A stretch of DNA of 64,000 nucleotides from Streptomyces sp. NBC_01454 (GTDB lineage Bacteria; Actinomycetota; Actinomycetes; Streptomycetales; Streptomycetaceae). Where the stretch lies: contig NZ_CP109460.1 of NCBI RefSeq assembly GCF_036227565.1, positions 992,001 through 1,056,000 of the forward strand. The letters run 5' to 3'. Under the pieces are notes generated by a model. The model was not told where the DNA came from. It saw only the letters and a list, made by a program, of their open reading frames with translations, and searched no databases. A program made the translations under genes and the position numbers. Within the stretch, counting starts at the first letter, position 1; every line of letters starts with the position of its first letter. Shown piece after piece: positions 52,301-62,226 of the stretch.

Positions 52301-52421
52301 GGTCCTCCGCTCCGGGTTCTTCTCGTGGGCCTGCCGCTGGGGCAGGATGGGCCACTGGTGATCATGTACCGCGGAAGCGGAGGGCCGCCAGGGGCCGTGG
52401 CGGCCGAAAGGAGAGTGCAAC

Positions 52422-53174
52422 GTGCGTGTAGCACTGTTCGTCACCTGTATCAACGACCTGCTCCAGCCACGGACGGGGCAGGCGGTGGTGGCGCTGCTGG
52501 AACGGCTGGGGGTGGAGGTCGGCTTCCCGGAGGGGCAGAGCTGCTGTGGCCAGCCGCAGTTCAACACCGGGTACCGGCAGGCGACCGAGCCGCTGGTGCG
52601 CCGTTTCGACCGGGTGTTCCGCGACTACGACCATGTGATCACCCCGTCCGGGTCGTGTGCCGCGATGGTGCGGGACAACTACCCGCGGATCGGCGCGAAG
52701 GCGGTGGCCGAGGGGCGCGGACCGCAGCTCGCGGATGCGGCGGCGGCCGCGGTGGCCAAGACGTACGAGCTGACGGAGTTCCTGGTGGATGTGCTGAAGG
52801 TGGAGGATGTCGGCGCCTACTATCCGCATACCGTCACCTATCACCCCACCTGTCACGGACTGCGGTTGCTGGGGCTGGGTGACCGGCCGCGGCGGCTGCT
52901 GGAGCGGGTCAGGGGGCTGGAGCTGCGGGAGTTGCCGGGCGCCGAGGAGTGCTGCGGCTTCGGCGGCACCTTCGCGGTGAAGAACGAGGCGGTCTCGGCG
53001 GCGATGGGCGCCGACAAGGTCCGCAACGTGCGCGCGACCGGCGCCGAGGCCCTCTGCACGGTCGACAACTCCTGTCTGCTGCACCTCGGCGGGACGCTCA
53101 GCCGGCAGGGCGCGGCGGTCCGCCCGGTGCATATCGCCGAGATTCTGGCCAGTACGGAAGGACGTGTGTGGTGA
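52422..53174 (+). CDS. lutA: L-lactate utilisation protein LutA (CCG-domain Fe-S subunit)
   Basis: 250 residues from GTG 52422 (AAAGGAGAG upstream). Two CCG domains are complete: 'GQSCCGQPQFNTGYRQA' and 'ECCGFGGTFAVKNEAVSAAM', each preceded by the matching upstream Cys region ('FVTCINDLLQP', 'TYHPTCHGLRLLG'). LutA with LutB and LutC oxidises L-lactate to pyruvate. The stop overlaps the lutB start by 4 bases. Confidence 0.95.
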   Translation: MRVALFVTCINDLLQPRTGQAVVALLERLGVEVGFPEGQSCCGQPQFNTGYRQATEPLVRRFDRVFRDYDHVITPSGSCAAMVRDNYPRIGAKAVAEGRGPQLADAAAAAVAKTYELTEFLVDVLKVEDVGAYYPHTVTYHPTCHGLRLLGLGDRPRRLLERVRGLELRELPGAEECCGFGGTFAVKNEAVSAAMGADKVRNVRATGAEALCTVDNSCLLHLGGTLSRQGAAVRPVHIAEILASTEGRVW

Positions 53175-54661
53175 GCGGTACCTACCTGGGCATGCCAGCC
53201 TTCCCCCGGGCCGCGGCGGCCGCCACTCGCGACAGCCGGCTGCGTGCCAACCTCACCCATGCCACCCACACCATCCGTGACAAGCGGGCGGCGGCCGTGG
53301 CCGAGCTGGACGACTGGGCACAGCTGCGGGCGGCGGGCGCGGCGGTGAAGGACCGTACGCTGCGCCATCTGGATCACTATCTGGAGCAGTTGGAGGCCGC
53401 GGTCACGGCGGCGGGCGGGCAGGTCCACTGGGCGGCGGACGCCGACGAGGCCAACGCGCTGGTGACCCGGCTGGTGCGGGAGACCGGTGAGCGTGAGGTC
53501 GTCAAGGTCAAGTCGATGGCGACGCAGGAGATCGGGCTGAACGAGGCGCTGGCCGAGGCCGGCATCCGTGCCTACGAGACGGATCTGGCCGAGCTGATCG
53601 TGCAGCTCGGCGGGGATCTGCCCTCGCACATTCTGGTGCCGGCGATCCATCGCAACCGCTCCGAGATCCGTGACATCTTCCGCCGGGAGATGGCCGGCTG
53701 GGGCCGTCCGGCGCCCGAGGGGCTCTCCGACTCCCCCGCCGAGCTGGCCGAGGCGGCGCGGCTGCATCTGCGGGAGAAGTTCCTGTCAGCGAAGGTCGGG
53801 ATCTCCGGCGCCAACTTCATGGTGGCCGAGACCGGCACGCTGGTCGTGGTGGAGTCCGAGGGCAACGGCCGGATGTGTCTGACCCTGCCCGAGACCCTGA
53901 TCTCCGTTGTCGGCATCGAGAAGGTGGTGCCGAGCTGGCGGGATCTGGAGGTCTTCCTTCAGCTGCTGCCCCGTTCCTCCACCGCGGAGCGGATGAATCC
54001 GTACACCTCCACCTGGACGGGCACGACGGACGGCGACGGTCCGCAGACCTTCCATCTCGTGCTGCTCGACAACGGCCGGACCGATACCCTCGCCGACACC
54101 GTCGGACGGCAGGCGCTGCGCTGTATCCGCTGCTCGGCCTGCCTGAACGTCTGCCCGGTGTACGAACGGGCCGGCGGCCATGCCTACGGCTCGCCCTACC
54201 CCGGCCCGATCGGCGCCATCCTCACACCCCAACTACGCGGTATCGGCGGGCCGTTGGAGGCGTCGCTGCCGTATGCCTCGTCGCTGTGCGGGGCGTGCTA
54301 CGAGGTGTGTCCGGTCGCCATCGACATCCCCGAGGTACTGGTGCATCTGCGGGAGCGGGTGGTGCAGGGCGGGCCGGTGACCCGGGGCGGGTCGCGGGTC
54401 GTGCTCAAGCCGGCCAGGGGCCATGCCGCGGAGCGCGCCGCGATGCGCGCGGCGACCTGGGCCTTCGACCACCCGGGGGTGCTGCGTGCCGGGGAACGGC
54501 TGGCGGCGCGCACCCGGCGGCTGCATCCACGGCGGCTGCCGGGGCCGGGCCGCGCCTGGTCGCGGACCCGCGATCTGCCCGCGGTGCCCGCCGAGTCCTT
54601 CCGCGACTGGTGGCAGCGCACCCGCCGGGCACCGTCCGAGCAGCGAGGAGACGACGCATGA
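53171..54661 (+). CDS. lutB: L-lactate utilisation iron-sulfur protein LutB
   Basis: 496 residues from GTG 53171. The N-terminal LUD domain ('VVKVKSMATQEIGLNEALAE', 'VGISGANFMVAETGTLVVVE') is followed by two 4Fe-4S motifs, 'CIRCSACLNVCPVY' and 'CGACYEVCPVAIDIPEVL', then a C-terminal region ending in 'FRDWWQRTRRAP'. This is the standard LutB layout and length. It overlaps lutA and lutC by 4 bases each. Confidence 0.95.
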   Translation: MSGTYLGMPAFPRAAAAATRDSRLRANLTHATHTIRDKRAAAVAELDDWAQLRAAGAAVKDRTLRHLDHYLEQLEAAVTAAGGQVHWAADADEANALVTRLVRETGEREVVKVKSMATQEIGLNEALAEAGIRAYETDLAELIVQLGGDLPSHILVPAIHRNRSEIRDIFRREMAGWGRPAPEGLSDSPAELAEAARLHLREKFLSAKVGISGANFMVAETGTLVVVESEGNGRMCLTLPETLISVVGIEKVVPSWRDLEVFLQLLPRSSTAERMNPYTSTWTGTTDGDGPQTFHLVLLDNGRTDTLADTVGRQALRCIRCSACLNVCPVYERAGGHAYGSPYPGPIGAILTPQLRGIGGPLEASLPYASSLCGACYEVCPVAIDIPEVLVHLRERVVQGGPVTRGGSRVVLKPARGHAAERAAMRAATWAFDHPGVLRAGERLAARTRRLHPRRLPGPGRAWSRTRDLPAVPAESFRDWWQRTRRAPSEQRGDDA

Positions 54662-55305
54662 GCAGCCGAGAGGTGGTGCTGGCGCGGGTGCGCCGGGCAC
54701 TGACGGATGTGCCGCGCGGTGAGCGGCCGGACGAGGCACCGGTGGCGCGTGACTACCGGCGGGTGCACGGGTCCCGTACGACGGCGGAGACCGTCGAGCT
54801 GCTCGCGGAGAACCTCGCGGACTACCGGGCGCTGGTGCACCGCAGTACCGCCGGCGCGCTGCCGGGGCTGATCGGCCGGCTGCTGGCGGAGCGCGGCGCG
54901 CGCACGCTGCTGGTGCCGCCGGGCCTGGATGCCTCCTGGGTGGCCGCATCGGACCTCACCCGGGTCGAGGACCGGGCGTCGGCCACGGCGCGCGAACTCG
55001 ATGCCGTGGACAGTGTGCTGACGGGCTGTGCGGTGGCGATCGCGGAGACCGGCACCCTGGTACTGGACGGCGGGCCCGATCAGGGCCTGCGCCGGATCAC
55101 GCTGGTGCCCGACCATCACCTCTGTGTGGTCCGCGTCCCTGACCAGGTGGTCGGTTCGGTGCCGGAGGCGCTGCCGCGGCTGGCCCCGGACCGCCCGCTG
55201 ACCTGGATCTCCGGACCGTCCGCCACCAGCGACATCGAACTCGACCGGGTGGAGGGGGTGCACGGGCCGCGGACGCTGGAGGTCATCCTGCTGGCGGGGG
55301 CGTAG
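54658..55305 (+). CDS. lutC: L-lactate utilisation protein LutC (LUD domain)
   Basis: 215 residues from ATG 54658 (ATGA overlap with lutB). A LUD-domain protein with 'LDAVDSVLTGCAVAIAETGT', 'GGPDQGLRRITLVPDHHLCV' and the C-terminal 'ISGPSATSDIELDRVEGVHG', the LutC signature. It completes the lutABC operon. No regulator of the LutR (GntR) type is adjacent. Confidence 0.95.
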   Translation: MSSREVVLARVRRALTDVPRGERPDEAPVARDYRRVHGSRTTAETVELLAENLADYRALVHRSTAGALPGLIGRLLAERGARTLLVPPGLDASWVAASDLTRVEDRASATARELDAVDSVLTGCAVAIAETGTLVLDGGPDQGLRRITLVPDHHLCVVRVPDQVVGSVPEALPRLAPDRPLTWISGPSATSDIELDRVEGVHGPRTLEVILLAGA

Positions 55306-55440
55306 CCGTGCGGGCGGTGTGCAGGGCCCAGCCGATCAGGGGGAGCTGGGCCGGCAGCCGTCCGTAGGCCAGAAGGGGGTGCGGCGGCCACCCCGACCAA
55401 TGAACTGGCCGCCGCGCCCCCGACCTTACCCGCGGGTCAC

Positions 55441-57258
55441 TTACGGGGCCATCATCTGCTCACCGGCCGGGGTGAGGTCTGCGTCACGCCGTACCAGCGC
55501 GGCATAGCGCCCGTCGGCGGCGAGCAGTTCGTCGTGGGTGCCGCGCTCGGCGATCCGGCCGGCGTCCAGCACCACGATCTGGTCGGCGTCACGGACCGTG
55601 GAGAGGCGGTGGGCGATGGTGAGGGTGGTGCGGCCCGCGGACAGCTCGTCGATGGCCTGCTGAACGGCGTGTTCGGTGCGGGTGTCCAGGGCGCTGGTCG
55701 CTTCGTCCAGGACGAGGACGGGCGGGTCGCGCAGGATGGTCCGGGCGATGGCGAGGCGCTGCTTCTCACCGCCGGAGAAGCGGTAGCCGCGCTCGCCGAC
55801 GAGGGTGTCGTAGCCGTCGGGGAGGGCGGCGATGTGGTCGTGGATCTGGGCGGCCCGGGCGGCGCGTTCGATCTCGTCGTCGGTGGCGTCCGGCTTGGCG
55901 AAGCGGAGGTTGTCGGCGACCGAGGCGTGGAAGAGGTAGGTCTCCTGGGAGACCACCCCGATCGCGCGGGCGAGGGTGTCGAAGTCGAGGTCGCGGACAT
56001 CGGTGCCGTCGAGGGTGACCCGGCCGCCGGTCACGTCGTAGAGCCGCGGCACGAGGTAGCTCAGGGTGCTCTTGCCGCTGCCGGTCGGTCCGACGACCGC
56101 GAGGCTGCCGCCGGCGGGGACGGTCAGGTCGATGCCGTCGAGGGTGGGGGCGGCCTCGGGGTCATAGCGGAAGGTGACGTTCTCGAAGCGGATCGCACCC
56201 CGCGGGGCGGCGATCTTGACCGGTTCGGCGGGCTCGGTGATGGCCACCGGCAGATCGAGGTATTCGAAGATGCGCTGGAAGAGCGCGAGTGAGGTCTGCA
56301 TCTGCACGCCGGTGGACAGCAGGGAGACGGTGGGCCGCAGCAGACCCTGCTGGAGCGAGACGAAGGCGACCAGGGTGCCCAGGGAGAAGGCGGGGCCGCC
56401 GAGCTGGAGCACGAGTCCGGCCGCCCAGTAGATCAGCGCGGGCATGGCGGCCATGACGATGCCGATCGTGGCCATCCGCCAGCGGCCCGCCATGTTGGCG
56501 CGGATCTCCAGCTCGACCAGGCGCTCGGACTCGTCGGCGAAGCCCTTGGTGAGGGAGTCGGCGCGGCCCATGGTGCGGCCGAGGAGGATGCCGCTGACCG
56601 AGAGGGACTCGGTGACCATCGCGGACATCGCGGCCATCTGCTTCTGGCGCCGGGTGGTGATCTTCTTGCGTTCGTTGCCGACCCGGCGGCTGATCCAGAC
56701 GAAGAGCGGAAGCAGCAGCAGGGAGACGACGGTCAGCCGCCAGTCGAGGGCGACCATCGCGCAGACGGTGGCGAGGACGGAGGTCAGGTTGGAGACCAGG
56801 GAGGTGGCGGTGGAGGTGACCGTCGCCTGCATGCCGCCGATGTCGTTGGCGATCCGGGACTGGACCTCGCCGGTGCGGGTGCGGGTGAAGAAGGCCAGCG
56901 GCATCCGCTGGAGCTTGGCGTAGACGGCGGTGCGCAGGTCGTGCATGACGCGCTGGCCGACGGTGGTCGACAGCAGGGTCTGCAGCACGCCGAAGACGCT
57001 GGTGGTGACGGCCGTGGCGATCATGCCGAGGGCGAGCAGGCTCAGCAGTCCGGTGCGCCGGCCGGGGATGGCCACGTCCAGGATCTCGCGGAGGAGGAAC
57101 GGGGAGGCCACCGACACCAGCGAGGAGGCGCCGACGAGCAGGCCGACGACGGTCAGCCGGCCGCGGTAGGGGCGGAAGAGGGCAAGGATCCGCCGCAACG
57201 GCACCGGTGTGTCCGGGTCCTTGGGCGGTGCGGTCCACTGGGGATCGTCGCTGCGCAT
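55441..57258 (-). CDS. ABC exporter, fused membrane and ATPase domains (MsbA/LmrA/BmrA type)
   Basis: 605 residues from ATG 57258 (AAGGAGCCC upstream). Residues 25-330 form six membrane helices ('VGLLVGASSLVSVASPFLLR', 'LFVWISRRVGNERKKITTRR'). The ATPase domain has Walker A 'AVVGPTGSGKSTLSYLVP', Q-loop 'IGVVSQETYLFHAS', signature 'RFSGGEKQRLAIARTIL', Walker B 'PVLVLDEATSALD' and 'AHRLSTVRDAD'. A homodimeric half-transporter, probably exporting a drug, lipid or peptide. It is divergent from a MarR gene, the usual repressor arrangement. Confidence 0.93.
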   Translation of the reverse strand: MRSDDPQWTAPPKDPDTPVPLRRILALFRPYRGRLTVVGLLVGASSLVSVASPFLLREILDVAIPGRRTGLLSLLALGMIATAVTTSVFGVLQTLLSTTVGQRVMHDLRTAVYAKLQRMPLAFFTRTRTGEVQSRIANDIGGMQATVTSTATSLVSNLTSVLATVCAMVALDWRLTVVSLLLLPLFVWISRRVGNERKKITTRRQKQMAAMSAMVTESLSVSGILLGRTMGRADSLTKGFADESERLVELEIRANMAGRWRMATIGIVMAAMPALIYWAAGLVLQLGGPAFSLGTLVAFVSLQQGLLRPTVSLLSTGVQMQTSLALFQRIFEYLDLPVAITEPAEPVKIAAPRGAIRFENVTFRYDPEAAPTLDGIDLTVPAGGSLAVVGPTGSGKSTLSYLVPRLYDVTGGRVTLDGTDVRDLDFDTLARAIGVVSQETYLFHASVADNLRFAKPDATDDEIERAARAAQIHDHIAALPDGYDTLVGERGYRFSGGEKQRLAIARTILRDPPVLVLDEATSALDTRTEHAVQQAIDELSAGRTTLTIAHRLSTVRDADQIVVLDAGRIAERGTHDELLAADGRYAALVRRDADLTPAGEQMMAP

Positions 57259-57328
57259 GGGCTCCTTCGAAAGGGTGCGGGAGAGGCCGGCCGGGGACGG
57301 CCGGAGGCAAGCGTCGTGGAGCTTAGCT

Positions 57329-57351
57329 CATTGTTACCTATACTCACAATG
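57329..57351. promoter_or_regulatory. Candidate MarR operator overlapping a promoter
   Basis: CATTGT (57329-57334) and ACAATG (57346-57351) form an inverted repeat around an 11-base centre that contains TATACT (57339-57344), a good -10 for the plus-strand MarR gene. The site lies midway between the divergent ABC exporter and MarR genes and would let MarR block both. Confidence 0.6.
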
Positions 57352-57383
57352 AACCAGGTCCTGATATCCGCTATCCTCGCGGT

Positions 57384-57842
57384 ATGCCCTCCCCCGAGCC
57401 GACGGTCAGCACCTCGAACCTCGCCGAACAGCTGGTACGGCTGACCCGCCGGATGCACCGCGCCCAGAAGCACCATCTGGAGCACCTGGACATCGCCTTC
57501 ACCCCCGCGCAGTCCCGGCTGCTGCGGATCGTCGACCACTACCGCGGCACCCCGCCGCGGATGACCGACCTCGCCGAGCGGCTGGAGGTCGTCCCGCGCG
57601 CGGTGACGACGCTGGTGGACGCGCTGGAGGCGAACGGCGCGGTGCGCCGGGTGCCCGATCCGGCCAACCGGCGGGTGGTGCGGATCGAGCTGACCGACAC
57701 CGGCCGGTCCACCCTGCGCGCGTTGCGCAGCGCCCGGCGGGCCGCGGCGGAGGAGATCCTGGCCCCCCTGACCACCGATCAGCGCGAGGTGCTCGGCGGA
57801 CTGCTGTCCACCCTGGTCGACGGGCCGGGTGCACCGCATTGA
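57384..57842 (+). CDS. MarR family transcriptional regulator
   Basis: 152 residues from ATG 57384. The winged helix is visible as 'TPAQSRLLRIVDHYRG', 'RMTDLAERLEVVPRAVTTLV' (recognition helix) and the wing 'RRVPDPANRRVVRIELTDTG', flanked by dimerisation helices. It is divergent from the ABC exporter and most likely represses it until a ligand binds. The dehydrogenase gene follows 32 bases downstream and may be on the same transcript. Confidence 0.9.
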   Translation: MPSPEPTVSTSNLAEQLVRLTRRMHRAQKHHLEHLDIAFTPAQSRLLRIVDHYRGTPPRMTDLAERLEVVPRAVTTLVDALEANGAVRRVPDPANRRVVRIELTDTGRSTLRALRSARRAAAEEILAPLTTDQREVLGGLLSTLVDGPGAPH

Positions 57843-57874
57843 GCTGACGCACCGCCCACCGGAGGAGTGCCGCC

Positions 57875-60844
57875 ATGCCCCTGCTGGAGCCGGACCCCCA
57901 GAGCCTGCGGCCCACCGCTCCCCCCGGTCCGGCACCCGACCGGGTGGCCGCCCTGCGCGCGGCGGGCACCCCCGAGCGGCTGCGGGACGACCTGATCGCG
58001 CTGCTCGGCGCGGACAAGGTGCTCCACACGATCTCCGACCTGGTCCGCCATGCCTCCGACGCCAGCCCGTACCGCTTCGTCCCCCGGGCCGTGGTCGTGG
58101 CCGAGGACCTCGACGACGTCTCCGCGGTCCTCGCCTACGCCCGGGACCACGGCCGCCACGTCGTCTTCCGGGCCGCCGGGACCTCGCTCAACGGCCAGGC
58201 CCAGGGCGAGGACATCCTCGTCGAGGTGCGCCGCCACTGGTCCGGGATCGAGGTGCTGGACGACGGCGCCCGGGCGCGGATCCGGCCGGGCACCACCGTG
58301 CTGCGCGCCAACGTCGCCCTGGCCCGCCACGGCCGGCTGCTCGGGCCCGATCCGGCCAGCGCGCCGGCCTGCACCCTGGGCGGTGTGGTCGCCAACAACG
58401 CCTCCGGGATGACCGCCGGCACCACCCGTAACTCCTACCGGACGCTGGCCTCCCTCACCCTCGTGCTGCCGTCGGGCACGGTCGTGGACACCGCGCGGCC
58501 GGACGCCGACGCGCGGCTGGCCGAGGCCGAACCGGCGCTGTGCGCGGGCCTGCTGGCGCTGAAGGCGGAGATCGAGGCGGATGCCGCGCTGACGGCCAGG
58601 ATCCGCGCCAAGTACCAGATCAAGAACACCAACGGCTACCGCCTGGACGCCTTCCTCGACGGCACGACACCGGTGCAGATCCTGCGCGGGCTGATGGTCG
58701 GCTCCCAGGGCACCCTCGGCTTCCTCGCCGAAACCGTCTTCGACACCGTGCCACTGGACCGGCACACCACCGGCGCGCTGTTGTTCTTCCCGACGCTGCG
58801 CGCCGCGGCCGCGGCCGTGGGGCGGTTCAACGAGGCGGGCGCGCGGGCCGTGGAGCTGATGGACGGCAACACGCTGCGCGCCTCGGTACGGGTGGCCGGG
58901 GTGCCCGCCGACTGGGCGGAGCTGCCCAAGGAGACCACCGCGCTGCTGGTGGAGTTCCGGGCACCCGACGAGAGCACCCTCGACGGCTACGAGCGGGCCG
59001 GGGGGCGGGTGCTGGCGGAGCTGGAACCGGTCGCCCCGGTCGCGTCCGTCACCAACGCCTTCACCCGGGATCCGGCGGCCCTCGGCGGCTACTGGAAGGC
59101 CCGCAAGGCGTTCGTCACGGCGGTCGGCGGCTCCCGGCCGCCGGGCACGACGCTGATCACCGAGGACTTCGCGGTGCCCCCGGCCCGGCTCGCGGACGCC
59201 TGTACGGCCCTGCTGGACCTGCAGTCGCGGCACGGCTTCGACACCGCGGTCGCCGGCCACGCCGCCCACGGCAATCTGCACTTCCTGCTCGCCTTCGACG
59301 CGGCGAAGCCGGACGACGTGGCGCGCTATGCCGCCTTCATGGCGGAGTTCTGCCGGCTGGTCGTGGAGCGTTTCGACGGGTCGCTGAAGGCGGAGCACGC
59401 CACCGGCCGGAACATCGCGCCGTTTCTCTCCCTCGAATGGGGGCCGCGCGCAACGGAGTTGATGTGGCGGATCAAGGAACTGGTGGACCCGCGGGGCGTG
59501 CTGGCCCCGAGGGTCCTCCTCGACCGCGACCCCCGGGCGCATCTGCGCGGGCTGAAGACCCTCCCCGGGATCGAGGCGGCCGCCGACCCGTGCATCGAAT
59601 GCGGCTTCTGCGAACCGACCTGCCCCAGCGCGGACCTGACCACCACACCACGCCAGCGGATCGTGCTGCGCCGCGAAATGCTGCGGCAGCCGGCCGGATC
59701 CCCGGTCACCGCCGCGCTGCTGGACGCGTACGGCTATGACGCGGTGGACACCTGCGCCGGCGACTCGACCTGCGCCCTGGACTGCCCGGTGGGCATCGAC
59801 ACCGGCGCGCTGATGAAGGACTTCCGCCACCGGCGCCACACCGCCCGCGAGGAGTCGGTCGCCGCCCGGGCCGCCCGGCACTTCCGGACCGTCGAGCGGG
59901 CGGCGCGGCTGGCGGTGGCCGCGGCGGAGCGGCTCGACGACCGGCTGCTGACCGCGCTCACCCGCGCCGCCCGCCGGGCCGTGCGCCCGGATCTGGTGCC
60001 CGAGTGGCTGCCGCGGATGCCCGGCCCGGCGGCCCGCCACCTGCCCGGGACCCGGCGGGCGGGAGCGGCCGCGGTCTACTACCCGGCGTGTGTGAACCGG
60101 ATCTTCGGCGGGCCCGCCGGGTACCACGGGCCTTCGCTGCCGGAGGCGATGGTGGCGGTGTCGCGGCGGGCGGGCCGGCCGGTGTGGATCCCGCCGGATG
60201 TCGCCGGGACCTGCTGCGCGACGATCTGGCAGTCCAAGGGATACCGGCGCGGGACGGCGGTGATGGCCAACCGCGTGGTCGAGGCGGCCTGGGGGTGGAC
60301 GGCGGGCGGCAGACTGCCGCTGGTGGTGGACGCCTCCTCGTGCACCCTGGGCCTGGCCCGGGAGGTCGTGCCGTATCTGACGCCGGTCAACCGTGCGCTG
60401 CACGACGGCCTGACCGTCGTCGACTCGGTCGTCTGGGCCGCCGGACATCTGCTGCCGCATCTGGAGCCGGTACGCACGGCCGGGTCCGCGGTGCTCCATC
60501 CCACCTGCGCCATGGCGCACCTGGGGAACGAGGAGCAGCTGCGGGAGGTGGCCCGGGCGTGTGCGCGGGAGGTGGTGGTGCCCGATGACGCGGGCTGCTG
60601 TGCCTTCGCCGGGGACCGCGGGATGCTGCACCGGGAGCTGACGGAGTCGGCCACCGCGAAGGAGGCGGCCGAGGTGACCGGGCGGCGCTTCGACGCGTAT
60701 CTGTCGGCGAACCGGATGTGCGAGATCGGGATGGACCACGCCACCGGGGGCCGCGGCTATCACTCGGTCCTGCTGGCGCTGGAGCGGGCCACCCGGCCCG
60801 GCGGGCCGGACGGGCCGGGGCGGCCGGGCCCGTCCGGCGGTTGA
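57875..60844 (+). CDS. FAD-linked oxidase / Fe-S fusion, D-lactate (D-2-hydroxyacid) dehydrogenase type
   Basis: 989 residues from ATG 57875 (GGAGGAG upstream). Residues 60-280 are a PCMH-type FAD domain ('VVFRAAGTSLNGQAQGEDIL', 'LGGVVANNASGMTAGTTRNS'). Residues 290-560 are the FAD-oxidase C domain ('FDTAVAGHAAHGNLHFLLAF', 'EHATGRNIAPFLSLEWG'). A ferredoxin motif 'CIECGFCEPTCPS' and a second Cys group 'CAGDSTCALDCPVGI' come next. The end has CCG-type motifs ('GTCCATIWQSKGY', 'GCCAFAGDRGM'). This is the architecture of membrane-linked D-lactate dehydrogenases such as the Pseudomonas two-domain type. It stands near lutABC, suggesting use of both lactate isomers. Confidence 0.88.
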   Translation: MPLLEPDPQSLRPTAPPGPAPDRVAALRAAGTPERLRDDLIALLGADKVLHTISDLVRHASDASPYRFVPRAVVVAEDLDDVSAVLAYARDHGRHVVFRAAGTSLNGQAQGEDILVEVRRHWSGIEVLDDGARARIRPGTTVLRANVALARHGRLLGPDPASAPACTLGGVVANNASGMTAGTTRNSYRTLASLTLVLPSGTVVDTARPDADARLAEAEPALCAGLLALKAEIEADAALTARIRAKYQIKNTNGYRLDAFLDGTTPVQILRGLMVGSQGTLGFLAETVFDTVPLDRHTTGALLFFPTLRAAAAAVGRFNEAGARAVELMDGNTLRASVRVAGVPADWAELPKETTALLVEFRAPDESTLDGYERAGGRVLAELEPVAPVASVTNAFTRDPAALGGYWKARKAFVTAVGGSRPPGTTLITEDFAVPPARLADACTALLDLQSRHGFDTAVAGHAAHGNLHFLLAFDAAKPDDVARYAAFMAEFCRLVVERFDGSLKAEHATGRNIAPFLSLEWGPRATELMWRIKELVDPRGVLAPRVLLDRDPRAHLRGLKTLPGIEAAADPCIECGFCEPTCPSADLTTTPRQRIVLRREMLRQPAGSPVTAALLDAYGYDAVDTCAGDSTCALDCPVGIDTGALMKDFRHRRHTAREESVAARAARHFRTVERAARLAVAAAERLDDRLLTALTRAARRAVRPDLVPEWLPRMPGPAARHLPGTRRAGAAAVYYPACVNRIFGGPAGYHGPSLPEAMVAVSRRAGRPVWIPPDVAGTCCATIWQSKGYRRGTAVMANRVVEAAWGWTAGGRLPLVVDASSCTLGLAREVVPYLTPVNRALHDGLTVVDSVVWAAGHLLPHLEPVRTAGSAVLHPTCAMAHLGNEEQLREVARACAREVVVPDDAGCCAFAGDRGMLHRELTESATAKEAAEVTGRRFDAYLSANRMCEIGMDHATGGRGYHSVLLALERATRPGGPDGPGRPGPSGG

Positions 60845-60855
60845 GGAACAGCGGC

Positions 60856-62226
60856 TCAGCGCACGGGAAGCAGCGCCACCGCACGCTTCGCCGGGACGGT
60901 CAGATGGACCTTCCCGTCGTCCCCGACGGTGACCGTGTGGCCGCCGCACGAGGACGGGTCGGCGGCGACCGCATCGCAGTACGTACCGCCGGGCAGCGAG
61001 GTCGCGAAGGTCTGGTTCAGCTCCCCCTCGCCGTTGTTGAGCGCGACGAAGCCCTTGCCGTCGCGCCCGAAGGCGAGCGCGCTGCTCCCGTTGTCCCACC
61101 AGTCGGTCAGCGGGGCGGAGCCCACCGCGTTGCGGAACCCGACCATCCCGGTGATCTCCCGCTTGGCGTGCTCACGGGTCCAGCCGGCGCTGCCGCTCGG
61201 CGGTCCGGCGTCCTTGTCGGACCACTCGTAGCCGGAGTAGACGTTCGGTGAGCCGTAGGGCGAGGCGAGCATGAAGACGTTGGCGAGGGTGTAGGCCGCG
61301 CCGTCCTTGTAGGTCAGGGTCGAGCCATTGCGCTCGGTGTCCCAGTTGTCGACGAAGGTACGGGCCTTGTCGCCGTCGAGCTTGCCGTCCGCGACGGACT
61401 TGAGCTGAGCGAGACCGCCGCCCTGGAAGGCGCTCTTGAGCTGGCTGCCGTACCGGAACTCGTCCACGTCGCCGGTGCCGGTGTACTCGTCGGGCTGCAC
61501 GGCCTCGCCGGCGCCGTAGATGACCTCCTGCACCCAGTAACCGGGATCGCGCATCTTGCCCTTGATGGCGGCGAGGTCGGTGGCGGAGATGTGCTTGGCG
61601 GCGTCCACCCGGAAGCCGTCGACCCCCATCGACCGCAGTCCGTCGAGGTACTTGGCGATGGTGGTACGGACGTACTCGCTGCCGGTGTCGAGGTCGGACA
61701 GGCCCACCAGTTCGCAGGTCTGGACGTCGGTGCGGTTGCCGTAGTCGGAGATGCTCCGGCGGCAGCCGTGGAAGTCCTGGTCCTGATAGAAGCCGGGGTA
61801 CCGGTACTTGGTGTACCGGGTCCCGCCGGTGCCGGTGCCGGAGCCCGCGGCCATGTGGTTGATGACGGCGTCGGCGATGACCTTGACGCCCGCGCCGTGG
61901 CAGGTGCGGACCATCGAGGCGAAGGCGTTCCGGTCGCCCAGCCGCCCGGCGATCTTGTAGCTGACGGGCTGGTACGAGGTCCACCACTGGTCGCCCTTGA
62001 TGTGCTCGGAGGCGGGCGAGACCTCGACATAGCCGTAGCCGTCCGGACCGAGCCGGTCCGTACAGGCCTTGGCGACGTCCGCGTACTTCCACTCGAACAG
62101 CGTGGCGGTGACGGTCTTTTCGCCGGGCGGGGCGGCCTGGGAGGACCACGGCGCGAAGGTGGCGAGGCCGGCCGCGGCCAGCACGCCGGCCAGCGCCCCG
62201 CCCACCACACGGGAACGTTGCTGCAT
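60856..62226 (-). CDS. Secreted alpha-amylase (GH13)
   Basis: 456 residues from ATG 62226 (AAGGAG upstream). Signal peptide '[20 protein letters not shown]' is cleaved near 'SSQA'. The GH13 conserved regions are present: '[12 protein letters not shown]', '[12 protein letters not shown]' (nucleophile Asp), '[13 protein letters not shown]' (acid/base Glu) and '[11 protein letters not shown]' (third Asp). The C-terminal all-beta domain ends '[11 protein letters not shown]'; there is no starch-binding module. It closely follows the short Streptomyces amylase type. It is convergent with the dehydrogenase gene, 11 bases apart. Confidence 0.95.
   Translation of the reverse strand: MQQRSRVVGGALAGVLAAAGLATFAPWSSQAAPPGEKTVTATLFEWKYADVAKACTDRLGPDGYGYVEVSPASEHIKGDQWWTSYQPVSYKIAGRLGDRNAFASMVRTCHGAGVKVIADAVINHMAAGSGTGTGGTRYTKYRYPGFYQDQDFHGCRRSISDYGNRTDVQTCELVGLSDLDTGSEYVRTTIAKYLDGLRSMGVDGFRVDAAKHISATDLAAIKGKMRDPGYWVQEVIYGAGEAVQPDEYTGTGDVDEFRYGSQLKSAFQGGGLAQLKSVADGKLDGDKARTFVDNWDTERNGSTLTYKDGAAYTLANVFMLASPYGSPNVYSGYEWSDKDAGPPSGSAGWTREHAKREITGMVGFRNAVGSAPLTDWWDNGSSALAFGRDGKGFVALNNGEGELNQTFATSLPGGTYCDAVAADPSSCGGHTVTVGDDGKVHLTVPAKRAVALLPVR

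Larger units (their letters stand above)
51803..52421. other. Divergent region between the MFS gene and lutA with repeats and a gene relic
   Basis: No intact gene. It contains a 20-bp direct repeat (52129-52171) and the MFS N-terminal remnant (52184-52300). The lutA ribosome site GAAAGGAGAG lies at the right end. Confidence 0.55.

Noticed and set aside
53875..55305. Alternative long frame overlapping lutB and lutC
   Set aside because: Only the part from ATG 54658 matches LutC; upstream it is lutB read out of phase.
57779..61099. Open frame of 1106 codons on the minus strand antisense to the dehydrogenase
   Set aside because: It is a high-GC shadow of the plus-strand gene: the translation is Gly/Arg/His/Val-rich without domains, and the opposite strand carries clear FAD and Fe-S motifs.
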